Source: Saxidomus purpurata (taxonomy: Eukaryota; Mollusca; Bivalvia; Venerida; Veneridae). From it: a stretch of 64,000 nt of DNA. Below are positions 1 through 12,647 of this stretch, piece after piece. Under the pieces are notes generated by a model. The model was not told the origin of the DNA. It worked only from the letters and a program-made list of their open reading frames with translations, and did not search any database. The stretch covers positions 24,844,117 through 24,908,116 of the forward strand of contig JAFMSR010000018.1 of NCBI GenBank assembly GCA_022818135.1, read 5' to 3'. The number at the start of each line of letters is the position of its first letter. Positions within the stretch are counted from its first letter, which is position 1. Position numbers and translations under genes: made by a program.

Positions 1-584
1 TTAAGTGCATACAAAAGCAATCGTTTCAGTCTTTAGGTAGGAGACACCTAAATCGGTGAAAACCGGAAGCAGGTTATTTTGTCTAGGGAACATGCGGACC
101 TACACTATGTGTTTGATTGCTGATTGGCTGAAACTAAGTGGATGCATACAAGAAAAATGACTTTGAAATAATCGCTGCATGATAGATCACAAATGAAATA
201 TGAAGAGAAAAATCTTGATATAAATTACAATCAAAATATTTGGTATTTGAAAATACTGACATATTTGGTCGGTGACCACTAAAACTGCCACAAAAATGGG
301 GGTGGTATCATTGAGCCCCAAATTACTGGCATAAAGTATTTGATCACATGTATAAATTTTGTTATTTTTATGTGGGACTAGGATGATTCTAGAAAATAAA
401 GTTCATTTCAGCAGTCGGTGAGATTTTGGGTAGTCGCACCGGAAGAAACCCTTATAATGTAAGTCTATGGAAATGTATTTAGGCGTCTCATACCAACTGA
501 CAACAAAATTGCCGTGTCAGAAAAGTTTTATCCTCGGTCAACAACTAGGCCATCTATAAATAGTTCAACATCATCGTAATAAAA

Positions 585-1354
585 AATGACAGAACCATAT
601 ATCAAAATAGCATCACCATATATAGAAAGGACATCACCATAATCAAAACCACTGCACCATTTATAAATATGACAGCACCATATATCAAACTCACATCACC
701 ATTTGCTAAAACCACAGCACCATATATAAAAATGACAGCACCATATATCGAGACCACAGCACCATTTACCAAAATGACAGAACCATGTATTAAAACCACA
801 GCACCATATATCAAAATGACATCACCATCTATTAAAACCACAGCACCATCTATCAAAACGACATCACCATTTATCAAAACCACAGCACTATCTATCAAAA
901 CGACATCACCATATATCAAAACTACAGCACCATCTATCAAAACGACATCACCATTTATCAAAACCACATCACCATCTATCAAAACGACAGCAACATATAT
1001 CCAAACGACATCACCATTTATCAAAACGACATCACCATATATCAAAACCACAGCACCATCTATCAAAACCACAGCACCATATATCCAAACGACATCACCA
1101 TTTATCAAAACCACAGCACCATCTATCAAAACGTCATCACCACCTTCAAAACAACATCACCATCTATCAAAACGACATCACCATATATCCAAACGACATC
1201 ACCATCTATCAAAACGACATCACCGTCTACAAAAACCTTAGCACCATCTATCAAAACGACATCACCATATATCAAAACCACAGCATCATCTATCAAAACC
1301 ACAGCACCATCTATCAAAACGACATCACCATATATCAAAAGGACATCACCATTT
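585..1354. repeat. 21-bp minisatellite, about 36 units
   Basis: Tandem array of a 21-bp unit of the form ACATCACCATMTATCAAAACG, alternating irregularly with a variant carrying CAGCACCAT. The unit is a multiple of three without stop codons, so both strands stay open for 94-190 codons. The + strand reads as heptads such as TTSPSIK or TTAPFIK and the - strand as GDVVLID or GAVVLIY. I see no start context, splice signals or flanking coding sequence, so I read the open frames as a by-product of the repeat. A protein origin is not excluded. Confidence 0.9.
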
Positions 1355-1859
1355 AAGAAGTGTGTATAGAAGGCAGCTATGGCTTTCCATAACAAAAGTC
1401 TTGGATACACTCCTGCGACTCATTATACATTATGCATGTATACAAAGGTTGATCTATTAATAGTTCGGAAAAAAAACTAGGTTTTTGGATTGTAAATTCA
1501 GATAATTTTGTAAAAAAATTATAGGAAAAGGTATAAAATATTTTGGTAATTTTAGCAGATTTATTTATATTCTTGTGTTTCTGAGAGCTACAACATAAAA
1601 AATAAATAGTGATTCATGGTGTCAGATACTAAGAGGAGTGAAGCACAGTATCTTTCCAGTTCAAAAATCTATTAAGAATGTAAGCTTTGTCAAGATAAGT
1701 AACTATGACCAAACGCGAGGTACTACCTTCATCGTAATGCATAGCAAGCGTTACTTTAGTCACTGGATGTTTCTGACCAAAAGTGCGTTGTATCTGGAAT
1801 GTTTATCCAATACTATGAAACAATAACATACACAGAAGGTTTCAAAACGTTTCCATTTT

Positions 1860-2677
1860 TAGCTCACCTGGCACAAAGTGCCAGAGTGAGCTTTTAGGAT
1901 CGCTTTCCGTCCAGGGTCCGTCGTACGTCTGTCCATCCGTCCGTCCCTCCGTCCACCTTTTCCTTCAAACGACATCTCCTCTGAAACCACTGGGCAAATG
2001 TTGATGAAACTTTGCAGGGATGTTCCTTGCATGAAGCTCTATCAATGTTGTTCAAAGAATTCCATTCCATGCAGAACTCTGGTTGCTATGGCAACAAATA
2101 GGAAAAACTTAAAAAGTCTTCTCTGAAACCACACGGCCTAGAGCTTAGATATTTGGCATGTAGCATTGTCTAATGGACCTCTACCAAGATTGTTTAAATT
2201 ATGACACCCGGATCAAAATTGGCCCTGTAGGGGAAGTCACTTAGTTTTACATAGGCTTATATAGGAAAAACTTTAAAAATCTTCTTCTCTGAAACCACAA
2301 GGCCTAGAGCTTAGATATTTGGCATGTAGCATTGTCTAGTGGACCTCTACCAAGATTGTTCAAATTATGACCCCGGGATCAAAATTGACCCCACACAGGG
2401 GGTTCACTTAGTTTTACATAGGCTTATATAGGAAAAACTTTAAATATTCTTCTTGAAACTACAAGGCATAGAGCTTAGATTTTTGGCATGTAGCATTGCC
2501 CAGTAGACCTCTTCAAAGTTTGTTTAAATTATGCCCTTGGGGTCAAAATTGACCTTGCCCGGAGGGGTCACTTGTTTGGTATACAACATTGTATAGTGAT
2601 CTTCCACCAGGCAAGTTGACTTGTACCAAGGTGAGCGATATAGGGCCATCTTGGCCCACTTGTTTTCATATTTACCT
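1860..2677 (+). repeat. Family A interspersed repeat (pearl/Helentron-like), full copy
   Basis: Starts with AGCTCACCTG and a GC-rich GTCCGTC stretch. It continues with about three core units of roughly 165 bp (each with GAGCTTAGATATTTGGCATG; units at about 2141, 2307 and 2471) and ends with GGTGAGCGATATAGGGCCAT, a GGGCCATCTTGGCCC hairpin and CTTGTT. The 5' AGCTCACC and the subterminal 3' GGTGAGC are inverted copies. No coding capacity. The architecture resembles bivalve pearl elements, which are non-autonomous Helentron relatives; that assignment is inference. Confidence 0.8.
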
Positions 2678-3074
2678 TGTGTTTTGGCTCCAACCATATT
2701 GGCCTGCGGCCTCAGGCCAATACGACTGTCTTCAGCCCAATAACAAGACAAGTAGGAATTCAATCAATTAATAACATCATAATTAATAACGTCATAATCA
2801 AGTTGTAGTCAATTCATAAATGAGAATTAAATATCTACAGCCAATCAATTATAAAAAATGTTTGTGTATTCAAAGATTCGTAAACATTCTCCAAAATATT
2901 GTATACCTATTAGAAATACAATGTATTCAATCCTGATCGAAGTCCGTGCGGATTTCATGATGTCATTTTTGTTACTTTGTCAAATTTTTAACTGTTCTAT
3001 ATGAGGCATATAATGTTAACATTATACTTTAATATGATGTATGGGGAAATAAACATCTAATCATTGACTAGATC
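2678..3074. other. AT-rich intergenic, nothing recognised
   Basis: No gene, RNA or repeat with a recognisable boundary. Only short CATAATTAATAACGTCATAAT-like direct repeats near 2765-2800. Confidence 0.5.
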
Positions 3075-3271
3075 TACTGTAAACTGGGTAGTTTTTGCTT
3101 CACGAAAGTTTTGACTTACAGTCAGACTCATTTGTGAGTTTTGAGATCTTCCTTCACCTTTCTTATAGAGGTTTGTGATTTCAATCTTTAGCAATTGTTT
3201 TGAATAAGTGAAATGGGGAATTTGCACAAAAAATGGAAATTAAGTCATCTCAAATTACTCAGTTTACAGTA
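3075..3271. mobile_element. MITE, TIR TACTGTAAACTG
   Basis: About 197 bp bounded by TACTGTAAACTGGGTAGTTT and its imperfect inverse ending AGTTTACAGTA. The TA ends fit a Tc1/mariner or pogo-type target duplication. Non-coding, AT-rich interior. Confidence 0.7.
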
Positions 3272-4094
3272 CTTTTGCAACACGTTTAACTTCATACAGA
3301 ATGTGTTTATAGATGGTTTCGAATGCTGGTATACAGATCAGATACTTTGGTGAATTCAGGTATATTGAAATATACCACCATTAAGTTTGCAGTGCAGTTT
3401 TCAAACATTCTCTTAATTTACAGCTGATTTTGCCTCTAAAGAAACAGCATCTCTTTATGATTTCCAATTTCAAAAAGAGTCTCACATGGCAGGAAAATTT
3501 GAGCAAGGCAAATGGAAATGGGGGAAAACATTCTGTTATGTCACTTCAAATTTAATAGACTAGCAATTTATTTCAGACATGGTATGACGAGAATCTCAAA
3601 TGGTCGCCAGAAGATTTTCAGGGAATTGATAAAATCATGTTCGCATCGCATCACATATGGCTTCCAGATATCTATATATTTAACATGTAAGTGCAAATTT
3701 TTGTAAGGTTTCAGCGCACTACTGTAAGTGTATTAATATTAGCGGAGTACTAATTTTAGCGCTATTAGCGGGATCGGGTATGCGCTAATTCATGTCTTGC
3801 GCTAATATTTGACTAAAATGGAAGGCTTTCTCAATGATAAAATAACATTCATCGTATTGAAAATACAATAATTACTATTCAACAGAACATAGATAAATAC
3901 ATTTTATTGTGACTGTGACAATTTTTGCATTCATTCACTAATATTTTGCAGAAAGTTTTGAATAGAAATATCAAATAAAAGGTAAAGTGTTTGTTTATTA
4001 TAGTGTCACCCCTATTTAAAGGGCCAGTCATTTCTGACTTATGAGACACCTTTTTGAGCACATGTACCTCCCGAATCCCATCCTTTTAACGCCA

Positions 4095-4240
4095 GGCACC
4101 AGGCAGGTAGGCATACAGTAACCATTATTTAACTAACTGGCAGCTCACCAACTTGCCATATCAGAACGGACCCCTGCTGGGATTCGATTCTTCGACCTCC
4201 CACTCCCAAGGCGGATGCCTAAACCACTAGACCAAGGGAG
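4095..4240 (-). mobile_element. tRNA-derived SINE (tRNA-Pro-like head)
   Basis: Read on the - strand, the head at about 4232-4160 has an A-box-like TGGTCTAGTGGTTTAG, an anticodon region CCTTGGGAG, and a B-box-like GGTCGAAGAATCGAATCCC. It resembles tRNA-Pro but lacks a convincing acceptor stem, so it is a SINE head rather than a tRNA gene. The body runs on to about 4095. Confidence 0.65.
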
Positions 4241-4332
4241 ACGGTATATGTATCAAACTTTAATGCAAAAGTCAAATATTTGTGTAAATTAATATGCATT
4301 TTTTCATCTTAGCTGTTGTCTGTAAAACATCA

Positions 4333-4946
4333 TATATGACCAGCGACACGGGAAAATGGACCTTCGGACAAAATACTTGGAAACTAGCTTTCTTGCATAT
4401 TTGAACAAACAATATTTCATTATCAATATTGGAAAATTTCAGTTACCTACATTCAGTACATACAAAACTACAACATTTTGAAAAAGTATACCTAAGGCGT
4501 CATTGTTCACTCTAAAAATGACGTCACATACCACAATTTGACGTCAAAACTCACTTCAATTTACATGGGCAGTAAACTATTCCGGTAATCATTTCCTAAC
4601 AGCATCATTTATTTTTGGTTGCAACATTATATACTCTTTCAATATATATCATGTCTGGTGAACTATTTCATGTCTTCTTTCCATGATCTGCCTTTTTCAT
4701 AGGGTATAGCCAAGATTAAAAAAAAGAATAATTTCAAATCGCTGTTGCCATAGTAATGGTCTTGGAGGATTTTGAAGCAAATAGTATGTTTCTGTTGAGT
4801 AAAATATAGTAGCTATCAGTTTTTATCATTGGTTTTGCATTTAAAGAGGGTGACAAAAATGTAAATTTTATGGGTTTTTAATCAAGTATTGTCGAATAAT
4901 GTAACAAATGTCCGAAGGTACATTTTCGCGCGTCGAAGGTCATATA
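4333..4946. mobile_element. 614-bp MITE with ~38-bp TIRs (TATATGACC)
   Basis: The left end TATATGACCAGCGACACG..GACCTTCGGACA is matched by the inverse at the right end (TGTCCGAAGGTAC..GGTCATATA). TIRs are about 38 bp with a few mismatches. The interior is AT-rich and non-coding. The terminal TATA makes a TA target duplication plausible. Confidence 0.75.
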
Positions 4947-5180
4947 ACACCTTCAGAGTAGATCGCCAGTTTGTCTGGTCGCGCTAATTACAATGTCGTC
5001 ATAACAAACGCAATTCACTGCTGTCAAAACAAATGTAGGTTCTACTGCATATACAATTATTATACAGATGAATGTGAATGAACAAATTTAGATTTTATGT
5101 CCTATTTTAAACCTAGATTTGTTTATTTGCGTGTCTGGTAGATTTCATTATGAAGACCAGTCAGCTAGCAGTCATTTTTG

Positions 5181-7679
5181 TGCCAGGTGAGCTATTTAGG
5201 ATCGCATTCCATCCGGCATCTGGCGTCTGTCCATCTGTCCGTCTACCATTTCCTTCAAACGACATCTCCTCTGAAACCACTGTGCCAATGTTGATGAAAC
5301 TTTGTAGGGATGTACTTTGCATGAAGCTCTATCAAAGTTGTTCAAAGAATTCCATTCCATGCAGAACTCTGGTTGCTATGGCAACAAATAGGAAAAACTT
5401 TTAAAATCTTCTTCTCTGAAACCACAAGGCCTAAAGCTTAGATATTTGGCATGTAGCATTGGCTAGTGGACCTCTACCAAGATTGTTCAAATTATGTCCC
5501 CCGGATCAAAATTGACCCCGCATGGGGTGTCACTTAGTTTTACATAGGCTTAGTAGCTCACCTGAGCATGGCCCTCTTGTATAGGATAAACTTTAAAAAT
5601 CTTCTTCTCTGAAACCACAAGGCCGAAAGCATAGATATTTGGCATGTAGCATTGTCTAGTGGACCTCTACCAAGATTGTTCAAATTATGATCCCCGGGTC
5701 AAAATTGACCCAGCGCGATGGTCACTTAGTTTTGCATAGGCTTAGTAGCTCACCTGAGCTGGCTCAGGGTGAGCTATTAGTATCGATGAATGTCCGTCGT
5801 CCGTCGTCCATCCACACTTAACACTCTAGTGGTCACATTTTTGCCTCAATTGTCACGAAACTTGGTCAGGATGTTTGTCCCAGTAATTACTCGGACGAGT
5901 TCGAATATGGGTCATCTCAGATGAAAAACTAGGTCACATGACCCAAAAATAGAAAAATCTTGTTAAGGCTCTAGAGGCTACTGTTTCAGTCCAAATATCC
6001 TGGCAATTTGTCAGAAAGGTTGTTTGGTTGATTTCTAGCTCAAGTTTTAATATGGGTCACCTGGGGTCAAAAACTAGGTCACACAGCCCAAATATGGAAA
6101 AACCTTGTTAACACTCTAGAGGTAACATTTTCAGCCCAAGTATCCTGGAAATTTGTCAGAAAGGTTGTTTCTATGATTTCTAGCTCAAGTTCAAATATGG
6201 GTCATCTGGGGTCAAAAACTAGGTCACACAGCCTGAATATGGAAAAACCTTGTTAACACTCTAGAGGTAACATTTTCAGCCCAAATATCCTGGAAATATG
6301 TCAGAAAGGTTGTTTCGATGATTTCTAGCTCAAGTTCAAATATGGGTCATCTGGGGTCAAAAACTAGGTCACAGAGCGCAAATGTGGAAAAACCTTGTTA
6401 ACACTAGAGTTTTCAGCCCAAATATCCTGGAAATTTGTCGGAAAGGTTGTTTCGATGATTTCTAGTTCAAGTTTCAATATGGATCATCTGGGGTCAAAAA
6501 CTAGGTCACAGAGCCCAAATATGGAAAAGCCTTGTTAATACTCTAGAGGTAACATTTTCAGCCCAAATATCCTGGAAATTTGTCAGAAAGGTTGTTTCGA
6601 TGATTTCTAGCAACTTTGTTAAAAGCAGTTGTACTCGGGTGAGCGATAAAGGGCCATCATGGCCTTCTTGTATAGGATAAACTTTAAAAATCTTCTTCTC
6701 TGAAACCACAAGGGCTAAGTTTCTAGTGGACCTCTACCAAGATTGTTCAAATTATGACCCCTGGATCAAAATTATCAAAATATGTAAAACCGATAGACCG
6801 CCGGGCAGGGTCAATTTTGACCTGGGGCTCATAATTTGCCCCTTTTTAACTTGGAAATTTTCTAATTGATGATTGTCCGTCGTCCGCCAACATTTTGATT
6901 CAAATGACATCTCCTCTGAAACCACGAGGCCAATGTTGATAAAACTATGCAAGAATGTTCCTTGCATGAAGCTCTACCAAAATTGTTCAAAGAATTCCAT
7001 TCCATGCAGAACTCTGGTTGCTATGGCAACAAATAGGAAAAACTTTAAAAATCTTCTTCTCTGAAACCACAAGGCCTAGAGCTTAGATATTTGGCATGTA
7101 GCATTGTCTAGTGGACTTCTACCAAGATTGTTCAAATTATGACCCCTGGATCAAAAATGACCCGGCACGGGGTGTCACTTAGTTTTACATAGGCTTATAT
7201 TGGAAAAACTGTAAAAATCTTCTTCTCTGAAATCACAAGACCTAGAATTTAGATATTTGGCATGTATAAATGCCTAGTGGACATCTACTAACATTGTTCA
7301 AATTATGAACTCCAGGTCAAAATTGACCCCTCCAGGGGGTCACTTGATTTTACGTAAGCTTATACAGGAAAAACTTTAAAAATCTTTTTCTCTGAAACTA
7401 CAGGACCTAGAGCTTAGGTATTTAGCTTGTAGCATTGCCTAGTAGACGTCTTTAAATTTTGTTCAAATCATTCCCCTGGGGTCAATATTGGCCCCGCCAA
7501 GGAGGTCACTTGTTTTACAAAGATGTATATAGGAAAACCTATTTGGTATGTAACATTGTCTTGTGGTCTTCCACCTACTTTGTTCAAATCATGCCTCTTG
7601 GGTCAAAATTGACCACACCCATTAGGCAAGTGGACTGGTATTCAGGTGAGCGATATAGGGCCATCATGGCCCTCTTGTT
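5181..7679 (+). repeat. Family A compound block with two core-repeat types
   Basis: Three merged family A segments. 5181-5582 carries the ~165-bp core and an internal end-like AGCTCACCTGAGCATGGCCCTCTTG. 5746-6672 starts AGCTCACCTGAGC and has five ~145-bp units (CTAGCTCAAGTTCAAATATG at spacing 137-145 bp), ending GTGAGCGATAAAGGGCCATC. 6780-7679 returns to the ~165-bp core and ends with the GGGCCATCATGGCCC hairpin and CTCTTGTT. Short open frames inside are by-products. Confidence 0.75.
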
Positions 7680-8310
7680 TAAGTTAGGGGTCTTGACAAG
7701 TCACCTGGGGAGAAATACCACAGTCGGTAGAGACTATAAAAAATCTAAACTTAAAAAAAGTTATACTATAAAAAACTTCAGTCAAGAATCCATTTTAAGA
7801 ACGTGTCCGTAAATACAAGCACTGATTTTCTGGCATCATAGTTTCAGTGAGCACCGCTTTTAATTACTAATGACACTGTCAAGGTGAACTATTGTGATCA
7901 ACTGGTGGTCGTCGTTTGTCTGTCCTCTGTTCACACTTACCTTGTGTATGCACTAGAGGCTGCATTTTTCACTGGATTTTCATAAAACTTGGTCAGAATG
8001 ACTGCCTTGATGAGCTCTAGGTCAGTTTCCAATATGGGTCATCTGGGATCAAAAACTAGGACATGGGGTCAAATCATAGAAAAACCTTGTGTATGCAATA
8101 AAGTATGCATTTTTCATCAGATCTTCATGAAACTTGGTCAGTATAATTGCTTTGAGAAAATCTAGGACTCATTTGAATATGGGTCATCTGGGGTCAAAAA
8201 TTAGGTCACCTGGTCAAATCATAGAAAAGCAGTGTGTATGCAATAGAGGCTGCATTTTTCATTGGATCTTCATGAAACTTGGTCAGAATGACTGCCTTGA
8301 TGAACTCTAG

Positions 8311-9975
8311 GTTGAGTGTAGGGATGGGCGATATACCGCGGTATACCGGTTACCACGGTATATTTTTCGACGATACGATATCGCGATATGATTTTCAAAT
8401 ACCGGTATTTTGGCACAGTAATTAAAACTTACGTAAAACATTGAAATCTCAAAAAATCAAGCTGTAAATTGTACGAATGCTTGCACGATTTCCTCGATCC
8501 GGTAGACTGGTCTACAATTAAATAGATAGGTTACGGCCGTTTGGAGGTGGGACTTGTGAAATTATTTATGAATTAGAATTTTGGTAAAATACACATGTAA
8601 AAGCTTAGATTCTTTGTATCACAAGGGTAAAACAGACATCGCCGCCGAAGATATTTTCATAGTGAATCGGCTCTATCACAGCGCGATGTGTTTTTTTTAA
8701 ATATGAATGTTTTAGAACTTTAAATATTGATACTTACCTTTTATGTAGATTAAAAAAATATATATTACATATTACATGTATTGTAAAATCCTCTGTAATG
8801 GTCAATGTTTATTATTAACGTGGCATTTGTCACTCGCGGTGGGTGTGAAAAATACGACCTGTCATAAAGGATGACAAATCTAGCTCAGTCAATTTTGATA
8901 TTGTTTGAAAATCCAAACAATGTGACATCACTTACTGAGTATCATTTGTAAATTCATGAATGCAAAAAGTATTTTTCAATTAACATTTAAAATCTTTATT
9001 AAAAACAAAACGTTATGTTTATAACAAAATTAAATCGCAGCTATTCAGCATATCCGTCATTTTTTAGCTATTTTTCAGTAACTGCCAAAGCCGAGTTTTT
9101 CCCAGTAACAATTTCCATCTATTTATTTTAATTATATATAACATTTCCTATATAAAATATTTTCTACAACTTCTGTTAATCATAATGATAAAGCCGCGTC
9201 TGTCTTGAGATCAAAGAACATACGCCGACACATTGAGTTTTATTTTATCTTACCGAAGCATGTGTCTTAACAAAGACCGAGATATTTTGACAGTTAATGT
9301 ACAATAGTCTGATAATTTTGGATTATAAAAATACTAGTTTGGAAAAGAAAGTAAGTTTTATTTTGGTGTTGCAATATATCACGCTATACAAATGTATGTT
9401 GGTCGGAAAATATTTTTTAATTTAAAGCTGTTCGCTCTCAGTTACCGTTGAAAAAAATATTTTTTTTTAAAATTGACATACTTATACATAAATATAAAAC
9501 TAAAGGCTAGAATCAAAATATAAGCAAAAATCTAGGTAGGAATTTGCAGAAATCGATTGAAAATGTCGGTTACATGGCACTGCTACACTATATCTTCATA
9601 TTGGAATTTCAAAGGCGATTGCAACGCTTTTGAATTTGGTAGCGTTTTATTTGAAATTTATAGATATACGTGACAGGAATTTATACTGAAGCCTATTTAT
9701 ATGACTATATGTTCTAAAATACGTAATTTACATACAGTTTTAAAAACTTTATTTTTTTACCAAAATCTGAGAGCGAGCAGCTTTAATATATATACAATAC
9801 TAAAACAATTTACGTTTATAAACATTTCTACCAAATACAATTAATTGAAATTTGATGTTTTACATTTTGTTTTTTGTCAGTATTGAATAATTACAATATA
9901 TTGAAATATCTCAGCAAAATATTGCAATATATCGCGATATGATTTTTCTTGGCGATACCCATCCCCAGTTGAGTG
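8311..9975. mobile_element. Non-autonomous hAT-like element with 8-bp TSD
   Basis: The element proper is 8319-9967 (1,649 bp). Ends are TAGGGATGGGCGATAT and, inverted, TGGGGATGGGTATCGCC. The flanking octamer GTTGAGTG is perfectly duplicated (8311-8318 and 9968-9975). An 8-bp duplication with a TAGGG-type end is the hAT pattern. Subterminal sequence is full of CGATAT/ATATCGCG palindromes. No transposase frame is visible. A second MITE sits inside at 9424-9784. Confidence 0.85.
9424..9784. mobile_element. MITE C copy 1 (AAAGCTGYTCGCTCTCAG TIRs), nested in hAT
   Basis: The left end AAAGCTGTTCGCTCTCAG is matched inversely by CTGAGAGCGAGCAGCTTT. The interior shares ATACATAAAYATAAAACTAA and AAAATCTAGGTAGGAATT with the copy at 28974-29283. 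It lies inside the hAT-like element, so it inserted later. Confidence 0.8.
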
Positions 9976-10493
9976 CAAATATGGGTCATCTAGGGTAAAA
10001 AACTAGGTCACCCTGTCAAATTAAAGAAAAACCTTGTGTAAGCAATATAGAAAAACCTTGTGTATGCAATAAAAGTTGCATTTTTCATTGGATCTTCATG
10101 AAACTTAGTCAGTATAATTGTCTTAATGAAATTTAGGTTGAGTTCAAATATAGGTTATCTGAGGTCAAAAACTAGGTCACCCGGTTAAAAACCTTGTGCA
10201 TGCCAAACAGGTGACATTTACAACCCAATCATCATGACAATTGGTCAGAATGTTTGTGTGGATCACATGGGATTAAAAACTAGGTCACCAGGCCAATTCA
10301 GAGGAAAATCTTGTAGGTTATCTAGAAGTCACATTTTATAGCCAATCATGTTAATTGGTCAGACGGTTAGTCTTGTCAGCATCAAACATAACGTTTGTGT
10401 TTATGATATAAAAGTTAAGGGTTGAAGTTTGGTCACATGTGATCATAAGTAGGTCTCAGGTGAGCGATATAGGGCCATCTTGGCCCTTTTGTT

Positions 10494-10857
10494 AACTCTT
10501 ACCCTGCTGACATCAAATGGCTTTGTGTTTGGTACCAGTGCAAGTTATGATTAGCCTTCACTTCCATGTAGTGTGATAATGATTTGCACTGTTCTCTATT
10601 CTGTCAGCGAGTTTCAATAGGCACTATTAAAATTTAATGGTACTGTTAAAATTGAAAGACGGTCAAGTCCATTTAAAAAATTTAGCAGGGTAATGGTTCT
10701 TGTATTACTTCATAAATGTGTCATTGTTTCTTGTTGTTGCTAAATATAGATCTACAATGATAAAACTTATTCATGCTCTAACTTCAGTAGTGATTTCATT
10801 CGTCATATCATTCCAGAGGTACTAAAGTAATAAGATTGTACTATTTATGCGTTTCAG
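10494..10857 (+). other. Intron sequence upstream of receptor exon; acceptor at 10851-10857
   Basis: No upstream exon recognised. The sequence ends with GCGTTTCAG, a plausible splice acceptor just before the coding frame that matches the receptor family. Confidence 0.5.
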
Positions 10858-11405
10858 AGCAGGAAGTTCGCTGGATGGATTTGTTGATGTGAACGGAACA
10901 AATGTACTTGTGCGTTCAAATGGTCATGTGACTTGGCCGATACCTCTGCATATCAAGAGCGCATGCCTAGTGGATGCAACTTTTTTTCCATTTGACAAGC
11001 AAACCTGTGATATTCATTTTGGTTCCTGGATATACGATATATCGCAAATAGACATCGTTTTACCAAAAAAAGAACCAGATCTCAATAATTACATCATCAA
11101 CAATGAATTTGACATTGATTCAGCAACACTCAGTAGAACTGTTGTGGGTGCGTCTTGTTGCCCTGGTGACGGTGACCATCCCATTGTGCATCTGAATATC
11201 CAGTTGAGGCGGAAAACGAATTATTATGACTATATAGTAATAGCTCCAACAATTAACCTTTGTGTTTTGACACTAGCTACATTTCTACTGCCTTGTGAGT
11301 GTGGCTGGAAGATTGCAATCGGTCTTACTGTATTTCTGACGTTGTATGTTCTACAACTCTTGATTGCTGAGAATGTACCTGACACGAGTTCAACCCCTTT
11401 GATAA
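10858..11405 (+). CDS. Nicotinic-type Cys-loop receptor subunit, internal exon (loop E to M2)
   Basis: Encodes 182 residues of a ligand-gated ion channel subunit of the plasma membrane. In order: loop E region (TNVLVRSNGHVTWP), the 13-residue Cys loop (cysteines at 10964-10966 and 11006-11008 around LVDATFFPFDKQT), loop B Trp in GSWIYD (11027), adjacent cysteines in loop C (11156-11161, the alpha-subunit hallmark), M1, and M2. The M2 9' Leu (11336) is kept, but the -1' position of CGWK is Trp where cation channels normally have Glu. The loop C tyrosines expected two residues before the Cys pair and a few after it are Ala and His-type residues. Acceptor GTTTCAG and donor AA|GTAGG set the ends; the exit phase is 1. 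It joins 14647-15494, where A|GC makes Ser. The family is certain; ligand and ion selectivity are not. Exons for the signal peptide and loops D and A were not found. Confidence 0.93.
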
Positions 11406-12242
11406 GTAGGTTGCTGTTGTTTTAAGCTGGAATTAGTTAGATGAACATATTGGACAGCCTTAAATTGAATGGGTTTGTCACTTATCTGCGGAATTAAGCC
11501 GTTTCGGTTTTAGAGAACCGTCAATTACAATCAATCAAAAAGATAAATGGGCACTGAACTTTCGTAAACTTGGATACTAATAAATAAATACCTTTGACAA
11601 AGATCTTCTGTATGACAGTGTGGTAAATATTGATAATAAAATGTAGAGTTATTGTACCCGATTCCTACACTTTTATGATAAATTAAGTATTAAGAAAAAA
11701 GAGGTCAACATTCAAAACCCTTAAATGTACTGATCGTAAAAAATGAACATCGTATTGCACTGACCGTTATATGTGTAACTGTATAAACTAATTTATTTTG
11801 CTGTCTTATGCGTACTTGCATTTAAGCTACAGTGTGTACTTTGCTGCCTTTCTTACAGTTGGAGTTTTCATTTTTCTGCATGTAAGTCTGGCTGTTGGTG
11901 ACACCTGTGTTTGAAGGTTTCACTTTATTTACTATATGTCTTTAGATTTACTATAAACTATAGGCGAGATGATATCTTTGTTATATGCATGGTTTACTTA
12001 TTTAGGAGATGTGTAAAGCTTTATTGTATTTGGGCTATTTATACTAGTACATGTGCAACTAATTCTGAAGGTTAATATAAAATTCTATATAAATTATCAT
12101 GATTTGGTAAAACTCAAATACACACTGAAATGGCTACTGACAAGTTCATAAACAGAGAAAGAAACTACTTCATTTATATATATCAAAACATTTATTCCAT
12201 AGTTTTCTCTAAAAACAAGTGAAAATGTATTTTATTGTCATT

Positions 12243-12640
12243 TTTAGCTCACCTGGCACAAAGTGGGTTCACTCACCATCCGGGGTCTGTCGTACCTTGT
12301 CCGTCCATCCGTCCACTATTTCCTTCAAGCGACATCTCCTCTGAAACCACTAGGCCTAGACTTAGATATTTAGCATGTGGCATTGTCTAGCAGACCTCTT
12401 CTAAGATTGTTCAAATTATGATCCCCGGGTCAAAATTGACCAGCTCGGGGGTCACTGAATTTTACATAGGCTTATATAGAAAAAACTTTGAAAATCTTCT
12501 CTGAAACCACAAGGTCTATGGCTTAGATATTTAGCATGTAGCATTGTCTAGTGGACGTCTACTAAGATTGTTCAAATCATGACCCCTGGGCCAAAACTGA
12601 CCCTGCCCAAGGGGGTCACTTGATTTTACATAGTGTTCTG
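12243..12640 (+). repeat. Family A copy, 3'-truncated
   Basis: Starts TTTTTAGCTCACCTGGCACA, has two ~165-bp core units and stops after GGGGGTCACTTGATTTTACATAG without the terminal hairpin. Confidence 0.75.
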
Positions 12641-12647
12641 CTGCGCC

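Larger units (their letters stand above)
3710..5052. repeat. GCGCTAAT-rich repeat, interrupted
   Basis: The left piece (about 3710-3830) carries repeated TTAGCG, GCGCTATTAGCG and GCGCTAATT motifs, and the right piece (about 4975-5052) carries GCGCTAATTACAATGTCGTC. The two look like halves of one old element separated by a SINE and a MITE. Boundaries are uncertain. Confidence 0.4.
7870..10493 (+). repeat. Family A copy, split by hAT-like element
   Basis: Units of about 145 bp containing GTTGAGTGCAAATATGGGTCAT and CTTCATGAAACTTGGTCAG flank a foreign block at 8319-9967. Repeat text continues on both sides, and the copy ends with CAGGTGAGCGATATAGGGCC, a hairpin and TTTTGTT at 10493. Confidence 0.75.

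Noticed and set aside
585..1354. CRISPR-like regular array
   Set aside because: Units are contiguous 21-mers without unique spacers, in a eukaryotic context; it is a minisatellite.
5150..7812. Open frames of 60-117 codons (5150-5404, 6506-6709, 6752-6967, 6873-7064, 7459-7812)
   Set aside because: All lie within family A repeats and read differently from copy to copy.
1..10857. 5' exons of the receptor gene
   Set aside because: I looked for loop D and loop A type motifs and a signal peptide in the + frames and found none; they may lie outside the window or be too diverged to see by eye.
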